Shown one piece after another: positions 42,203-51,962 of a DNA stretch of 64,000 nt (position 1 is the stretch's first letter; every line of letters begins with the position of its first letter). Origin of the DNA: Bacillota bacterium (GTDB lineage: Bacteria > Bacillota > Clostridia > Christensenellales > SZUA-584); assembly GCA_023390815.1 (NCBI GenBank), contig JAEWCC010000015.1, positions 1 to 64,000 of the forward strand, read 5' to 3'. The position numbers and the translations under genes were made by a program. The notes beneath the pieces were generated by a model. That model searched no databases. It was not told the DNA's origin and was given only the letters and a program-made list of their open reading frames with translations.

Positions 42203-42985
42203 TTAATACGGTTTCATGAACTCTTGCGTCCAGTAAAGCGTGCCGCCTGCCGTCTTGGCCACGCCCACGCCGATGGTCGTGTACGTCTCCGAGAGGATAT
42301 TGGCACGGTGACCCGCCGAGTTCATCCAAGCGTTCATCACCTCGGCGGCGGTCTTCTGTCCGTAGGCGATGTTCTCACCCGCCGAGCTGAACTTGAACCC
42401 AAAGGACTCCATCATCTTAAACGGCGATCCGTACGTGGGCGACTCGTGCGCAAAGTACTTTTTGTCGATCATATCCTGGCTCTTGATGCGCGCCATGCGC
42501 GCCAGCTCATAGTTGTACTTGAGCATCGAGAGGCCGCGTGCGGCGCGCTCTTTGTTTACCAGCTCGAACACCTGCTGCTCGTACGATGAGAGCGACCCCG
42601 TATCCGGTATGGTAATCTTCTGACCCACGTAGATTTTTGCCGGGTCGGTGATGTTGGAATTCGCCTTCAGCAGCTCGGTAAGGCTGATTTCGTACCGTTT
42701 GGCGATACCAGACATCGTATCACCCGGCTGCACGGTATAGGTTACGTTCTTCGTAGACGGTATCGTGATCTTCTGGCCGACATAGATCAGTGCGGCGTTT
42801 TTGATCGATGGATTCGCCGTCAGCAATTGGCTTACGGTGACGCCATTATTGGCCGCGATCTTGCTGAGCGTGTCGCCGGATCTAACGATGTAGGTGTAAT
42901 CCGCCAGGGCCAGCGTAACCGTCATCGCGCATAGCAAAACGCAGATCAGGACGAGCTTCAGCATTTTCTTTATTGCATTTTTCAT
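42203..42985 (-). CDS. Secreted LysM-CAP domain protein
   Basis: 260 residues. Signal peptide (about 1-28, cleavage after LALA), LysM repeats at about 31-75 and 82-126 that bind peptidoglycan, and a CAP/SCP domain at about 137-258 with HxxH-like metal residues (FAHESP, AGENIAYG, SAGHRANIL). Same layout as the Bacillus spore-coat/wall-associated YkwD/SafA-type proteins. Role at the cell surface, perhaps in wall or spore; not proved. AAGGAG upstream. Confidence 0.88.
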   Translation of the reverse strand: MKNAIKKMLKLVLICVLLCAMTVTLALADYTYIVRSGDTLSKIAANNGVTVSQLLTANPSIKNAALIYVGQKITIPSTKNVTYTVQPGDTMSGIAKRYEISLTELLKANSNITDPAKIYVGQKITIPDTGSLSSYEQQVFELVNKERAARGLSMLKYNYELARMARIKSQDMIDKKYFAHESPTYGSPFKMMESFGFKFSSAGENIAYGQKTAAEVMNAWMNSAGHRANILSETYTTIGVGVAKTAGGTLYWTQEFMKPY

Positions 42986-43106
42986 GGCTTTCTCCTTTTT
43001 TCATGCCGTATATCCCATATTCTGCGTTCTTTTTTAAATAAATATTTACGACGCAGGAGCAAAGTGCTACCATCAGAAATAATACCAATCCAAAGGATGG
43101 TCTTTT

Positions 43107-43820
43107 ATGAAACAGCGCGTGCCGACTTATGTCAAGATTAAAGAGACGATTCAGCACAAAATCGAGAATGGCGAGCTGGTTCCCGGCGCACCGCTGCCCT
43201 CGGAGCGCGCGCTTGCAGCGGAATACGGTCTGTCCAGAATGACGGTTCGGCAGGCGCTTTCCGATCTGGTAGCGGCAGGCGCTTTGTTTCGTGAGCAGGG
43301 ACGCGGCACGTTTGTTTCAGCGCGCAAGATGCAGCAGCGCAACATTTCAAGCTTTTCAGAAACGGTGAAGAGCAAGGGCTTTACGCCCAATACAAAAGTG
43401 ATTGGCTTTGCGACGGTGAAGCCTCCCGCAGACATCGCGGAAAAGCTGATGGTGACGGGCGACGTATACCGCGCGGTACGCATCCGGCTGGCCGATGAAA
43501 CACCCGTCGCGGTGGAAGAAGTGTTCATTCCGCTGCACATTTGCCCGGGCCTTAAAATCGGCGACCTGGCTTCCTCACTCTACAGCCTGATCAGCGACGT
43601 GTTCGGGCACAAGATCGGCAGCGCGGACAGCTCGGTTTCCGCCCACCACCCCAGCGCGCGCCAGCAGCAGTATTTGAACATCACGCGCAACACACCCGTG
43701 CTCAAGATCGACAGCCTCTATTATTCCGCGAGCGGCGCGACGCTCTATTACGAGCGCGCGGTATACCGCGCGGACATGTACGAATACAACATCCGCATAT
43801 CGACCCAGCCAGCGATATAA
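43107..43820 (+). CDS. GntR-family regulator, HutC/UTRA type
   Basis: 237 residues. Winged helix at about 5-72 (LPSERALAAEYGLSRMTVRQALSDL, QGRGTFV) and UTRA ligand domain from about 90 (VEEVFIPLHICPGL, RNTPVLKIDSLYYS). Such regulators usually sense sugar phosphates or amino-acid derivatives. No sugar or nag genes are adjacent, so its target is not visible. Divergent from the LysM-CAP gene, which may share the control region. Confidence 0.88.
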   Translation: MKQRVPTYVKIKETIQHKIENGELVPGAPLPSERALAAEYGLSRMTVRQALSDLVAAGALFREQGRGTFVSARKMQQRNISSFSETVKSKGFTPNTKVIGFATVKPPADIAEKLMVTGDVYRAVRIRLADETPVAVEEVFIPLHICPGLKIGDLASSLYSLISDVFGHKIGSADSSVSAHHPSARQQQYLNITRNTPVLKIDSLYYSASGATLYYERAVYRADMYEYNIRISTQPAI

Positions 43821-43824
43821 CATT

Positions 43825-44088
43825 ATGGAAGACCAGGAAATCGAAAAGAGCATAATAGCAGTATTAAGCGGCACTCCGTACGCGCTGGTAAGTTTCAAAA
43901 GAAATCATGAGTACTTTGGTAATATGATTGCAACGATACGAACGAGAAAATCGAAATTCAACTTTGTTTCCGATCGGGGCGATATTATGTGTAACGACAA
44001 ACTTATCTTTACTTCGTCATATCATATTGAGGGCGAAGATGATTCGCCCTTATTTCTGATAAAAGCAATTAAACAACTTGTTCGCTAA
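43825..44088 (+). CDS. Small protein of unknown function
   Basis: 87 residues, mixed charge, no membrane segment, Cys pairs or repeats. Begins four bases after the GntR gene stop, but without a clear ribosome site (only coupling could explain translation). Base composition is more AT-rich than its neighbours. I recognise no family. It may be a recent insertion. Confidence 0.5.
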   Translation: MEDQEIEKSIIAVLSGTPYALVSFKRNHEYFGNMIATIRTRKSKFNFVSDRGDIMCNDKLIFTSSYHIEGEDDSPLFLIKAIKQLVR

Positions 44089-44107
44089 TTGATATATGCA
44101 GTTGATT

Positions 44108-45127
44108 TCAAATGATCTGAAACAGCAGTACCATCGCTGGAATGGTAATCAGCGAGGCGAGTGTTGTCCAGATGACACCGCGCGTGGCGTAGAGCGCGTC
44201 CGCGCCGTAACGCTGCGATACGATAACGGAGAGCGTCATCACAGGCAGGCCGATCTGCACGGTGAGCACGTTGCGCATCAAAGTAAGCTCGGTAAGGCTC
44301 GTTTGCGAAACGCCGGGCGAAAGCAGCGATATGGCCAGCATGCACGCGCCAAAGCACATCGCCGGGGTCAGAACAAACCGGCCCGCAAGCACCGTCCCGA
44401 TACCCTTTTCATATTTGATACCCGACAGTCCGGCTTCAAAGATCATGCAGCCCGTGAATATCAGCGAAAGCGGCGTTGTGAGCGCGCCGCCGTACTGCGC
44501 GAATTTCAGCACAATTTCAGGCAGCTTCAGCCCCGAGAGGATGACGCCGAACATCACGAGTATGGTGATGAGCGAGGGCGTCGCGAGCTTCTTTAGCACC
44601 TCGGCCGCGCCGATTTTGCTCGTCTCCCCGCGCAGGATATCGGCGTCCCGGCGGATCATGATATATCCCAGCGTCCAGAAGCACAGCGTATTGGCCATAT
44701 AGTAATACACAGCATAGATCATGCCCGCGTCGCCGAACAGCGCCTGCGCGACCGGAAAACCGATGAACACGGAATTGGAAAGTGAGAACAGCACCGTAAA
44801 AACGCCGCGGCGACCCCGCGGAATGCGGAAGATGCGCGCGGCGGCAGAGCCGATCATAAAAGATAAGGGTACGCAGACGAACAGGATCACCAACGGTATC
44901 CATGCCGCAACGGGCTGGGTCTTCGCGGCTGTCTCCTGTGCCAGCACAAAGTTATTATAAAATGTACCGATTATATTGCAGGGCAATGCGAAGTTCGTAA
45001 TAAGGCGCGGCAATGCTTTGGCCACATCCGGCGTCAGCCATTTTCGCCACGCAACAAAAACTCCCGTGCCGATCAGCAGGAATATAACGAATACTGCCTG
45101 CAGACCACCGAGCGCGTCCTGTATCAC
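44108..45127 (-). CDS. AEC-family transporter (auxin efflux carrier-like permease)
   Basis: 339 residues, ten predicted membrane segments in two five-helix halves; RLITNFALPCNIIGTFYN is typical of the family. AEC permeases in bacteria export or import malate, malonate or similar acids; substrate not predictable here. Its start overlaps the aspartokinase stop by four bases, so the two are translated together. Confidence 0.85.
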   Translation of the reverse strand: MIQDALGGLQAVFVIFLLIGTGVFVAWRKWLTPDVAKALPRLITNFALPCNIIGTFYNNFVLAQETAAKTQPVAAWIPLVILFVCVPLSFMIGSAAARIFRIPRGRRGVFTVLFSLSNSVFIGFPVAQALFGDAGMIYAVYYYMANTLCFWTLGYIMIRRDADILRGETSKIGAAEVLKKLATPSLITILVMFGVILSGLKLPEIVLKFAQYGGALTTPLSLIFTGCMIFEAGLSGIKYEKGIGTVLAGRFVLTPAMCFGACMLAISLLSPGVSQTSLTELTLMRNVLTVQIGLPVMTLSVIVSQRYGADALYATRGVIWTTLASLITIPAMVLLFQII

Positions 45128-46446
45128 TGTTGCTCTTCGCCGCCGCAGAACTCCGAGTAGATTGCCCGGATCGCTCTTTCAAAGTCTTTTTCGTCGACAC
45201 CCACGATGATATTGATTTCGCTGGACCCCTGGTCGATCATGCGAATGTTGATCTTGTGCCGGGCCATCGCGCTGAAGATGCGCGCTGCGACGCCAATGTG
45301 GCTGATCATACCGCGGCCTACCGTCGCGATCAGCGCAAGCCCGCGGAATACCTCCAGCGAATCGGGCTGGCAGAGATTATAGACGTCATCCAGCAGCTGC
45401 GGCTGCTTACCTGCAATCTCCGAGTCCGCAATGACCACGCCCAGCGTATCGATACCGGAGGGCATGTGCTCAAAACGGATGCCGTTCTTTTCAAGCGCCG
45501 TAAGCACGCGGCGGCCAAAGCCCAGTTCCGCGTTCATCTTGGCTTTTTCAAGCGCAATGACGGTAAACCCTTTTTTGCCCGCAATGCCCGTGATGATATC
45601 GGACTCCACGTCACTGAGGTTCGGTACAATCATCGTGCCGCGGTCAGCGGGGTTGTTCGTGTTTTTGATATGGATGGGAATATTCGCCTTAAACACCGGA
45701 AATACGGCGTCCTCGTGCAGCACCGTCGCGCCCATGTACGAAAGCTCGCGCAGTTCCTGATAGGTAATTACCTTGATCGCCTTGGGGTCTTTGACGATAC
45801 GCGGATCGGCCATCAAAAAACCCGGTACATCCGTCCAGTTCTCGTACACTTCGGCCCGGGCGCTGCGCGCCACGATTGCGCCGGTGATATCCGAGCCGCC
45901 GCGCGAAAAGGTCTTCACCGTACCGTTTGGCAGGCTGCCGTAAAAACCCGGCACCACCGCGTGCGTCGAGCGCGAGAGGCGTCCGCGCATGACGGTGCGC
46001 GTCTTTTCAGATTCGTATACGCCCTCCGCCGTGAAGAACACGGCTTCCACTGGGTCGATAAAGTCAAACCTAAGAAAATCGGCCATCAGAACGCCGTTCA
46101 GGTATTCGCCGCGGCTGACGGTGTAGTCCTCGCCTGCTCCGGCGAGAACCTCCGCCTTGATGGTGTCAAGCAGCCCTTCGATGTCGGTCTTCAGGCCCAG
46201 TCCGTCGCGAATCTCGGTAAAGCGCCGGGAAATCTCCCCGAATAGCGCCTCCGCATCCTCTCCACGCTTTACCAGCGCGTGGAACGCATACAGCATATCG
46301 GTGACCTTCTGATCGCCGTCGAAACGCTTGCCGGGCGCGGAGACCACGACGTAGCGACGCTGATCATCCATATCGAGTATCGCTTTGACCTTGCGAAACT
46401 GTACAGCATCCGCGAGTGAACTTCCGCCGAATTTACAGACCTTCAT
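45124..46446 (-). CDS. Aspartate kinase
   Basis: 440 residues. Phosphorylates aspartate, the first step to lysine, threonine and methionine. KFGGSSLA at 5-12 and FSRGGSDITGAIVARS near 178 are the kinase motifs; two ACT domains follow at about 290-435, so it is probably feedback-inhibited. Monofunctional type like the lysine-sensitive or threonine-sensitive enzymes; which one cannot be told. Overlaps the DUF1015 gene and the AEC transporter gene by four bases each. Confidence 0.93.
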   Translation of the reverse strand: MKVCKFGGSSLADAVQFRKVKAILDMDDQRRYVVVSAPGKRFDGDQKVTDMLYAFHALVKRGEDAEALFGEISRRFTEIRDGLGLKTDIEGLLDTIKAEVLAGAGEDYTVSRGEYLNGVLMADFLRFDFIDPVEAVFFTAEGVYESEKTRTVMRGRLSRSTHAVVPGFYGSLPNGTVKTFSRGGSDITGAIVARSARAEVYENWTDVPGFLMADPRIVKDPKAIKVITYQELRELSYMGATVLHEDAVFPVFKANIPIHIKNTNNPADRGTMIVPNLSDVESDIITGIAGKKGFTVIALEKAKMNAELGFGRRVLTALEKNGIRFEHMPSGIDTLGVVIADSEIAGKQPQLLDDVYNLCQPDSLEVFRGLALIATVGRGMISHIGVAARIFSAMARHKINIRMIDQGSSEINIIVGVDEKDFERAIRAIYSEFCGGEEQQ

Positions 46447-47939
46447 GCCCGGTCCTTCCTGCGTCCAAACAGGCCCCTTTTCTCCTTGCGGGGAGGCTCC
46501 TGCTGTTCTTCTTCCTCGTCGTACGCCTCCGGCTGCTCGTACTCGGCTTCTTCAGCCATCGGCACAACAGGTGCTTCAGGCAGTTCCTCCTGCGTTTCGA
46601 CGATCTCTTCCGGCTGTTCCTCCGGTTCGGTAACAGCGGGCTTGATGTTGACAATCAGGCGACATTCGTAATAATACCGTTTTTCCGCTGCCAGTCCGAG
46701 CGAAAAGGCTTTCCTGGGCAGCAAGCCGTATTCGATCACGGAGCTGAAAATTTGGTCCTTGGTCATAGGCTCCACCAAAAAACCGAGGCTCGCATGCTGT
46801 TTCGCCAGTTCGTGGAACTCGTCGTCGCCATGGATATAGTCGAGGTCGGCTTTGGGCAGTTCCTCCATCAGACGGTCCAGTGCTGCCGTGAGCGTCATCG
46901 ACACCAGCGCATGCACCGGTTTACATATCTCAATGCGGCCCTTGGCCATTTTTGACTCGAACTGGATGATCTGCATGCCCTCGCGTGCGATGGAACGCGA
47001 GCCGCGCGTATACATCATACGCGCATCGGCGCCCATGCTGTTGAGGATGGAAACGAGCTGGCGAAGCGCGCTCGAAGGCTCTACGTTAAACAGCACGCGA
47101 TGGATCGGATGCAGGGAAATGCCGTTGTCGTACAGGTTGACGACCTCGCAGAGCGCGTAGCGCAGCGGGCTCTCTTCTCGCTCCTCCTCCGTCATGCCTT
47201 TCTTCTTTTCTTCCCAAACGGCTTTTGCGGACGCGAGCGAATGGTTGCCGTCGCCCACAGCGAACAACATGCCATCCTTCGCCTTGGCTTTAAGTGCGCT
47301 GAGCGCATCCACGACGCCGGAGAGCAGCCTTTCGTCATCCACAAACCAGCCCTTGATATGTCCGCCATCCTGTATCAAATCCGTATCGTACACCATGGCG
47401 CAGTTACCGCGTGCCTGATAAACCGGGGAAAGCACAGTATCCTTGGGGTCGTCAATGAGCAGCATGATGTGCGGGCATTCGATCATGGCGCCCTCGCGCA
47501 TCCGCATCCGCGGCGGCAAGCGGTCCACCACGGTCTGCTCCGTCGCGCGGATCAGCGGTTTTTCCGCCGGATCCCAGTCGTAACGTTCGAGGTCCACAGC
47601 CAGCACCATTCCAATGCGCGTACCGTAGGGTGTCTCCCGTTCGACGAGCACCGCACCGGAAGGCAGCTTTACCAGCACACCGTCGGATATATAGTTTTCC
47701 ATCGTTTCCTTGGCGTGCCGGATGCGCTCCTCCGTGTCGGATTCGCGCAGAAACGCCTCGGGTAAGATAATGTGCAACGCGGAGGGGGAACCGCCAACAG
47801 TGCGAGCCAGTTTCACCCAGTAATCCGGGTTGGATGTAAACTGATCGCACGCGATCACCGACCACTTCTTTTTATTGATCTTTTCATCCGGAACGAGAAT
47901 CTCCGGGAAAAGTATGCCTACCTGCTCAGCCCTGTCCAT
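46443..47939 (-). CDS. DUF1015 family protein
   Basis: 498 residues. N-terminal two thirds match DUF1015 (WSVIACDQFTSNPDYW, FAVGDGNHSLASAKA). Some archaeal relatives are free-serine kinases; the GDGNHS segment is shared, but bacterial function is unproved. The last ~60 residues are a Glu/Pro-rich tail closing with basic RKEKRGLFGRRKDRA, not part of the domain. First gene of an operon with aspartate kinase and the AEC transporter, which fits amino-acid metabolism. AGGAGG upstream. Confidence 0.85.
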   Translation of the reverse strand: MDRAEQVGILFPEILVPDEKINKKKWSVIACDQFTSNPDYWVKLARTVGGSPSALHIILPEAFLRESDTEERIRHAKETMENYISDGVLVKLPSGAVLVERETPYGTRIGMVLAVDLERYDWDPAEKPLIRATEQTVVDRLPPRMRMREGAMIECPHIMLLIDDPKDTVLSPVYQARGNCAMVYDTDLIQDGGHIKGWFVDDERLLSGVVDALSALKAKAKDGMLFAVGDGNHSLASAKAVWEEKKKGMTEEEREESPLRYALCEVVNLYDNGISLHPIHRVLFNVEPSSALRQLVSILNSMGADARMMYTRGSRSIAREGMQIIQFESKMAKGRIEICKPVHALVSMTLTAALDRLMEELPKADLDYIHGDDEFHELAKQHASLGFLVEPMTKDQIFSSVIEYGLLPRKAFSLGLAAEKRYYYECRLIVNIKPAVTEPEEQPEEIVETQEELPEAPVVPMAEEAEYEQPEAYDEEEEQQEPPRKEKRGLFGRRKDRA

Positions 47940-48138
47940 CTATGCCTCCTGCAAATAAATATCGTCGTTATAACGATTAATTATATAAGATTGCGTATAT
48001 ACGGTCAATACAGATTACGAGTCCCGTTTTGCCAACAAAGGCCTTTTCATACGCATTGCTGCCCATTTTGCGGTTGAACGCCTGATACCGGGTATCTGTC
48101 GGGAATTTCTATGCAAAGCCATGTGCAAAAAAGCCGAC

Positions 48139-48168
48139 AAAAAACCCGGCAGCTACGCCGCCGGGTTT
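48139..48168 (-). terminator. Terminator of the PrsA-like gene
   Basis: AAACCCGGC (48142-48150) pairs with GCCGGGTTT (48160-48168); minus strand T run follows. Seven bases past the stop codon. Confidence 0.85.
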
Positions 48169-48174
48169 ACAGGT

Positions 48175-49425
48175 TTACAGGTTCTCTTCATGCGTAACGA
48201 TATTCGCTTCTTCTTTCCATTGCGCCAAAAGCTCGTCCCACGCTTCGCTCTGCTTCGTCGTCTCCAATTCCTTGGAGATCGCATCCTTAACCGAATCATA
48301 GGCTACCGGGCCCGCCGTCACGTCCTGATAATACTCGATAATATGGTAGCCATAATCCGTCGCAATCAGGCCGGTATGATCGCCGATTGCAGCCAGCCCC
48401 ATGGCGCCTTCGGTAAAGGCATCCTGATAGGCCGTGGTACCGGTCATCACAGAATAGCCTTCGTCAGTCTGTCCCGGGTCGCCACCGAACTGTGTAATGG
48501 CTTCCTCAAAGGTAATATCGCCGTCATTAATTTTCTTAAGCACTTCGTTGGCATGCTGTTCAATTGCGGCGAGCCCGCTATCCAGCAGCACGTCCGCAGC
48601 TGCATCGTAACCTTCCGAACGCAGCAGGCTGATCGCGTTTACCGTCTCCTCATCCATGGAGATCAGCACATGGCGCACCTTGCGTACATCGGCCGGTACG
48701 TAGTATACCGCGGTCCCGCTGTTGAGGGTGGAAATATACGAAGTCGGGTCAGCGTCGATCGATTCCTTATCAGCGGCGACGTATTCATCATACTGGGCCT
48801 TGATCTCCTCATCTGTGGGAAGGATGTCGCCCTTTTCAGCCTTCAAAGCTTTCTCATTGGCAACCTGATCCTGAAACGCGACCACGAATTCCTCACGCGT
48901 GAGTCCGTTGTCAGAAAGCAGCGTGTCCACATAAGCTTCCTTCGCGGCCTGCAGCTCTGCATCGGTATAGCCCTCTTCAAGGGTTGCAATGACGTCACTC
49001 ATCGCATTGTTCTCGATATAATCGAGCAGATACTCCATCATATCCGAATCGGCCTGAGCGAGTTCTTCCTCCGTCAGCGACGAATAACCCAGCGCTTTCA
49101 TCTTCTGATCGCGAATCTTATCGTCAATCAGGCCATCCAGCGCTTCCTGCTGCATGCTGCTGATGGCTTCCTCGCTCGTGGTGTCCGAGCCGGCGTAATA
49201 ATATTGCATCTCTATATTCGAATAAGCTTCGTCGTATTCGTCCTTGTAGATTGCTTCGCCGTTTACCTCCGCAACCACAACGGTCGAGGTATCCGCCGAT
49301 GCAGTGGCGCTGGCCGTCGCTGTATCCTCCGTCTTTTCAGGCCCCAGCAACGCCGTTGCGCAGCCGCCCAGCATCAGCGCGCTCATCAGCAGCGCCGCAG
49401 CAATCACGAATTTGCTTCTGTTCAA
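48175..49425 (-). CDS. PrsA-like lipoprotein foldase (peptidyl-prolyl isomerase)
   Basis: 416 residues. Lipoprotein signal peptide with lipobox LMLGGC (Cys22). A SurA/PrsA N-type chaperone region (about 50-240, VAEVNGEAIYKDEYD) leads to a parvulin domain (VRKVRHVLISMDEE ... ITQFGGDPGQTDEGY ... FTEGAMGL ... GYHIIEYY). Parvulin is interrupted by an insert of about 40 residues between its first strand and the DGDITFEEA helix. Acts outside the membrane on secreted proteins. Confidence 0.9.
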   Translation of the reverse strand: MNRSKFVIAAALLMSALMLGGCATALLGPEKTEDTATASATASADTSTVVVAEVNGEAIYKDEYDEAYSNIEMQYYYAGSDTTSEEAISSMQQEALDGLIDDKIRDQKMKALGYSSLTEEELAQADSDMMEYLLDYIENNAMSDVIATLEEGYTDAELQAAKEAYVDTLLSDNGLTREEFVVAFQDQVANEKALKAEKGDILPTDEEIKAQYDEYVAADKESIDADPTSYISTLNSGTAVYYVPADVRKVRHVLISMDEETVNAISLLRSEGYDAAADVLLDSGLAAIEQHANEVLKKINDGDITFEEAITQFGGDPGQTDEGYSVMTGTTAYQDAFTEGAMGLAAIGDHTGLIATDYGYHIIEYYQDVTAGPVAYDSVKDAISKELETTKQSEAWDELLAQWKEEANIVTHEENL

Positions 49426-49648
49426 AATTCTTTCCTCCAGTACAACGCTTTTCCATATATTTTTTTACAGTCACATTACACCTACAATACATCCTGTGAA
49501 ACAAATTGTAAATACCGGTGCTCCTTGTTCATAGTAAGTTCAATATTGAAATACCCTTAAGGGATTTGAATTAAAACCGCCCATGCGTTACAATATTAAG
49601 CATATCGGCCGCGTATTGGTACGCGGTTATGCGGGTGGTACATTAATC

Positions 49649-50518
49649 ATGAATGATTTCTTTACGAACCTTTGGAACAGCGTTACCGACTTTGTTGACA
49701 ATCTGGGCAGCAAGGCAGATGAAATACTCATGGCGCTTTTAAAAACGGCGGCGGTAATTGTTTTTGCGTGGCTCGCAATCCGGCTGCTGCGGCACGTCAT
49801 CCGGCGCATATTCAAACGGCGCAAAGTCCGAAAACCGATGTCTCTTATGGCTAAAAAGGCGGATACGATCGAGACCGTCGCAGGATCCATCGCAAAGTAC
49901 GTCGTCTGGTTTCTTGCCGCCGCTGCGATCCTCGGCATCATGGGGTTAACCTCCGCTGTGGGTTCACTGCTTGCTACCGCAGGCATCGGCGGTATTGCCA
50001 TCGCTTTTGGTGCGCAGAGCCTCGTCAAAGATGTCACGACCGGCTTTTTTATCCTGATGGAGGACCAGTTCGCGGTCGGTGAATATGTTGAGCTCGAGGG
50101 CGAGAAGGGTACGGTAGAGGCGATTACGATCCGTACCACACGCATCCGGCGCTTTACGGGTGAGATCACGACGATCCCCAACGGCAGCATTACGAAGGTT
50201 ACAAATTACTCGCGGGGAGACCACGTTGCCGTAGTGGATATCGCCGTATCCTATGAGGCGGATATCGAAAAAGTAAGCGCGATCATGTTGGATACGGGAT
50301 TGGAATATAAGAAAAATCATGATAATATACTGGAAGAGCCGCACGTATTGGGCGTGGAAAAGCTGGGAGATTCCGACATGACGCTCCGTATGATCATACG
50401 CGTCAAGCCGCTGACCCACTGGGAAACCGAGCGCGCGTTGCGTCGCGGCATCAGGGAAGCACTCGACAATGCCGGCATCATGCAGCCATACCCGCGCCGC
50501 GTCATGATAAATGGCTAA
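49649..50518 (+). CDS. MscS-family mechanosensitive channel
   Basis: 289 residues. Three membrane segments with the pore helix GIGGIAIAFGAQSLVKDVTTGFFI, then the beta domain (VGEYVELEGEKGTVEAITIRTTRIR) and a C-terminal domain. Releases solutes on hypo-osmotic shock. ATG at 49649 with GGTGG upstream; an earlier frame start at 49583 has no ribosome site. lepB follows 19 bases downstream. Confidence 0.93.
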   Translation: MNDFFTNLWNSVTDFVDNLGSKADEILMALLKTAAVIVFAWLAIRLLRHVIRRIFKRRKVRKPMSLMAKKADTIETVAGSIAKYVVWFLAAAAILGIMGLTSAVGSLLATAGIGGIAIAFGAQSLVKDVTTGFFILMEDQFAVGEYVELEGEKGTVEAITIRTTRIRRFTGEITTIPNGSITKVTNYSRGDHVAVVDIAVSYEADIEKVSAIMLDTGLEYKKNHDNILEEPHVLGVEKLGDSDMTLRMIIRVKPLTHWETERALRRGIREALDNAGIMQPYPRRVMING

Positions 50519-50537
50519 AGAGTGATACGGGTATAAA

Positions 50538-51110
50538 ATGGAGAATCGCGATACAAAAGACCCACAGCAGAGCAATCCGCTGGATTCCGGAGCAATAGGC
50601 AAGGGGAAAGATCGAAAGCGCGAAATTTACGGATGGATATTCTCACTGCTGGCAGCGGTTGCTGTGGCATTGATGCTTCGTATGTTCGTGTTCGAATTCA
50701 TCCGGGTAGACGGCGAGTCCATGATGCCCACGCTTCTGGATGAAGAATACGTGTTCATGGAAAAGGTCACCTATTGGTTTGAGAAACCACAGCCCGGCGA
50801 TATCATCATCTGCCATTTCCCGGACAGCCGGGATACGTATGTCAAGCGGGTTATTGGCGTAGGCGGCGATACGCTGTGCGTTAAGGGCGGGGTGCTCTAT
50901 ATCAACGGATCCCCCAATTCCGACTATTTCAGCGGACGGATGGACATGAACTTTGCTGAGACCACCGTGCCCGATGGCTGCGTATTCGTTATGGGTGACA
51001 ACCGCAATAACTCTACGGATTCACGGGTGGTCGGCGAGCTGTCGGAAGAAATGGTACTGGGAAAGGCACTGTTCGTCATCTGGCCGCCCGGCAACATCGG
51101 AGGACTGTAA
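50538..51110 (+). CDS. lepB: Signal peptidase I (first copy)
   Basis: 190 residues. One N-terminal membrane segment (about 32-52), catalytic Ser61 in GESMMPTL and Lys103 in YVKRVIG, and the GDNRNNSTDSR box D near 153. Cleaves signal peptides of exported proteins. A second copy lies 240 bases downstream. Confidence 0.95.
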   Translation: MENRDTKDPQQSNPLDSGAIGKGKDRKREIYGWIFSLLAAVAVALMLRMFVFEFIRVDGESMMPTLLDEEYVFMEKVTYWFEKPQPGDIIICHFPDSRDTYVKRVIGVGGDTLCVKGGVLYINGSPNSDYFSGRMDMNFAETTVPDGCVFVMGDNRNNSTDSRVVGELSEEMVLGKALFVIWPPGNIGGL

Positions 51111-51175
51111 CCGAAGCACCCGGCATATGTAAACGCCTCATACAAATTTTCGGGCGATGAAATAACGGAGTAACC

Positions 51176-51370
51176 ATGGAATATGCGCTGGGAGACATCG
51201 TTTTGATGAAAAAGCCGCATCCCTGCGGCGAGAACAAATGGCGCATCATACGCGTTGGCATGGACGTTAAGATCAAGTGCTTAAAATGCGGCCATATTGT
51301 GATGCTTTCGCACGAGGTATTTATCAAACGCCTGAAGAGGATATTGCCGGATGAAACAAACAGAGAATAA
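51176..51370 (+). CDS. DUF951 family protein
   Basis: 64 residues with Cys17, Cys35 and Cys38, the DUF951 pattern (GDIVLMKKPHPCG and CLKCGHIVMLSHEVF). A small nucleic-acid-binding-like beta fold of unknown function, common in Bacillota. Ends inside the second signal peptidase gene (20-base overlap). Confidence 0.9.
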   Translation: MEYALGDIVLMKKPHPCGENKWRIIRVGMDVKIKCLKCGHIVMLSHEVFIKRLKRILPDETNRE

Positions 51371-51929
51371 AGCGGAAAGACCTGATACACTGGAAGAATC
51401 CCGCATGCTGCGCAAGAAAGAATCCCAAAGGCGCGAATTCAGGGGCTGGATACTCTCACTCACCGCCGCAGTGGTCATCGCGCTGATATTGCGGTTCTTC
51501 GTATTCGAGTTCATTCGCGTTGACGGCGAGTCCATGATGCCGACGCTTCTGGATGAAGAATATGTTTTCATGGAAAAGGTGACTTACTGGTTTTCCGAGC
51601 CGCAGCGCGGCGATATCATCATATGCTCCTACCCCAACCGGACGGATACCTACGTAAAGCGTGTCGTTGGCATAGAGGGGGATGTGATTGAGGTCTCCGG
51701 CGGTGTACTTTACATCAACGGGGAGCCGAATGATGATTATTTCCAAGGCGCGATGAACAACGATTTGAGCCCGGTCACCGTGCCCGAAGACCACGTGTTT
51801 GTGATGGGCGACAACCGCAACGCCTCCATGGACTCCACCAACAGCAGCATCGGGCCGCTGCCGTTCAGCATGGTGCAGGGCAAGGCGCTGTTTATCATCT
51901 GGCCACCAGCCAACATCAAAGGACTGTAG
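51351..51929 (+). CDS. lepB: Signal peptidase I (second copy)
   Basis: 192 residues. Catalytic Ser61 and Lys103, and box D GDNRNASMDSTNSS. Residues from about 28 to 80 are nearly identical to the first copy while the C-terminal half differs more, so the pair is a duplication with diverged substrate-facing parts. Overlaps the DUF951 gene. Confidence 0.95.
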   Translation: MKQTENKAERPDTLEESRMLRKKESQRREFRGWILSLTAAVVIALILRFFVFEFIRVDGESMMPTLLDEEYVFMEKVTYWFSEPQRGDIIICSYPNRTDTYVKRVVGIEGDVIEVSGGVLYINGEPNDDYFQGAMNNDLSPVTVPEDHVFVMGDNRNASMDSTNSSIGPLPFSMVQGKALFIIWPPANIKGL

Positions 51930-51937
51930 AGGATATA

Positions 51938-51962
51938 AAAACCGGGGCGTACCCGGTTTTTT
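51938..51962 (+). terminator. Terminator of the lepB pair
   Basis: AAAACCGGG (51938-51946), loop GCGTA, CCCGGTTTT (51952-51960), then TT. Confidence 0.85.

Noticed and set aside
49583..49648. Longer start of the MscS channel
   Set aside because: No ribosome site at 49583; ATG 49649 gives the usual family start.
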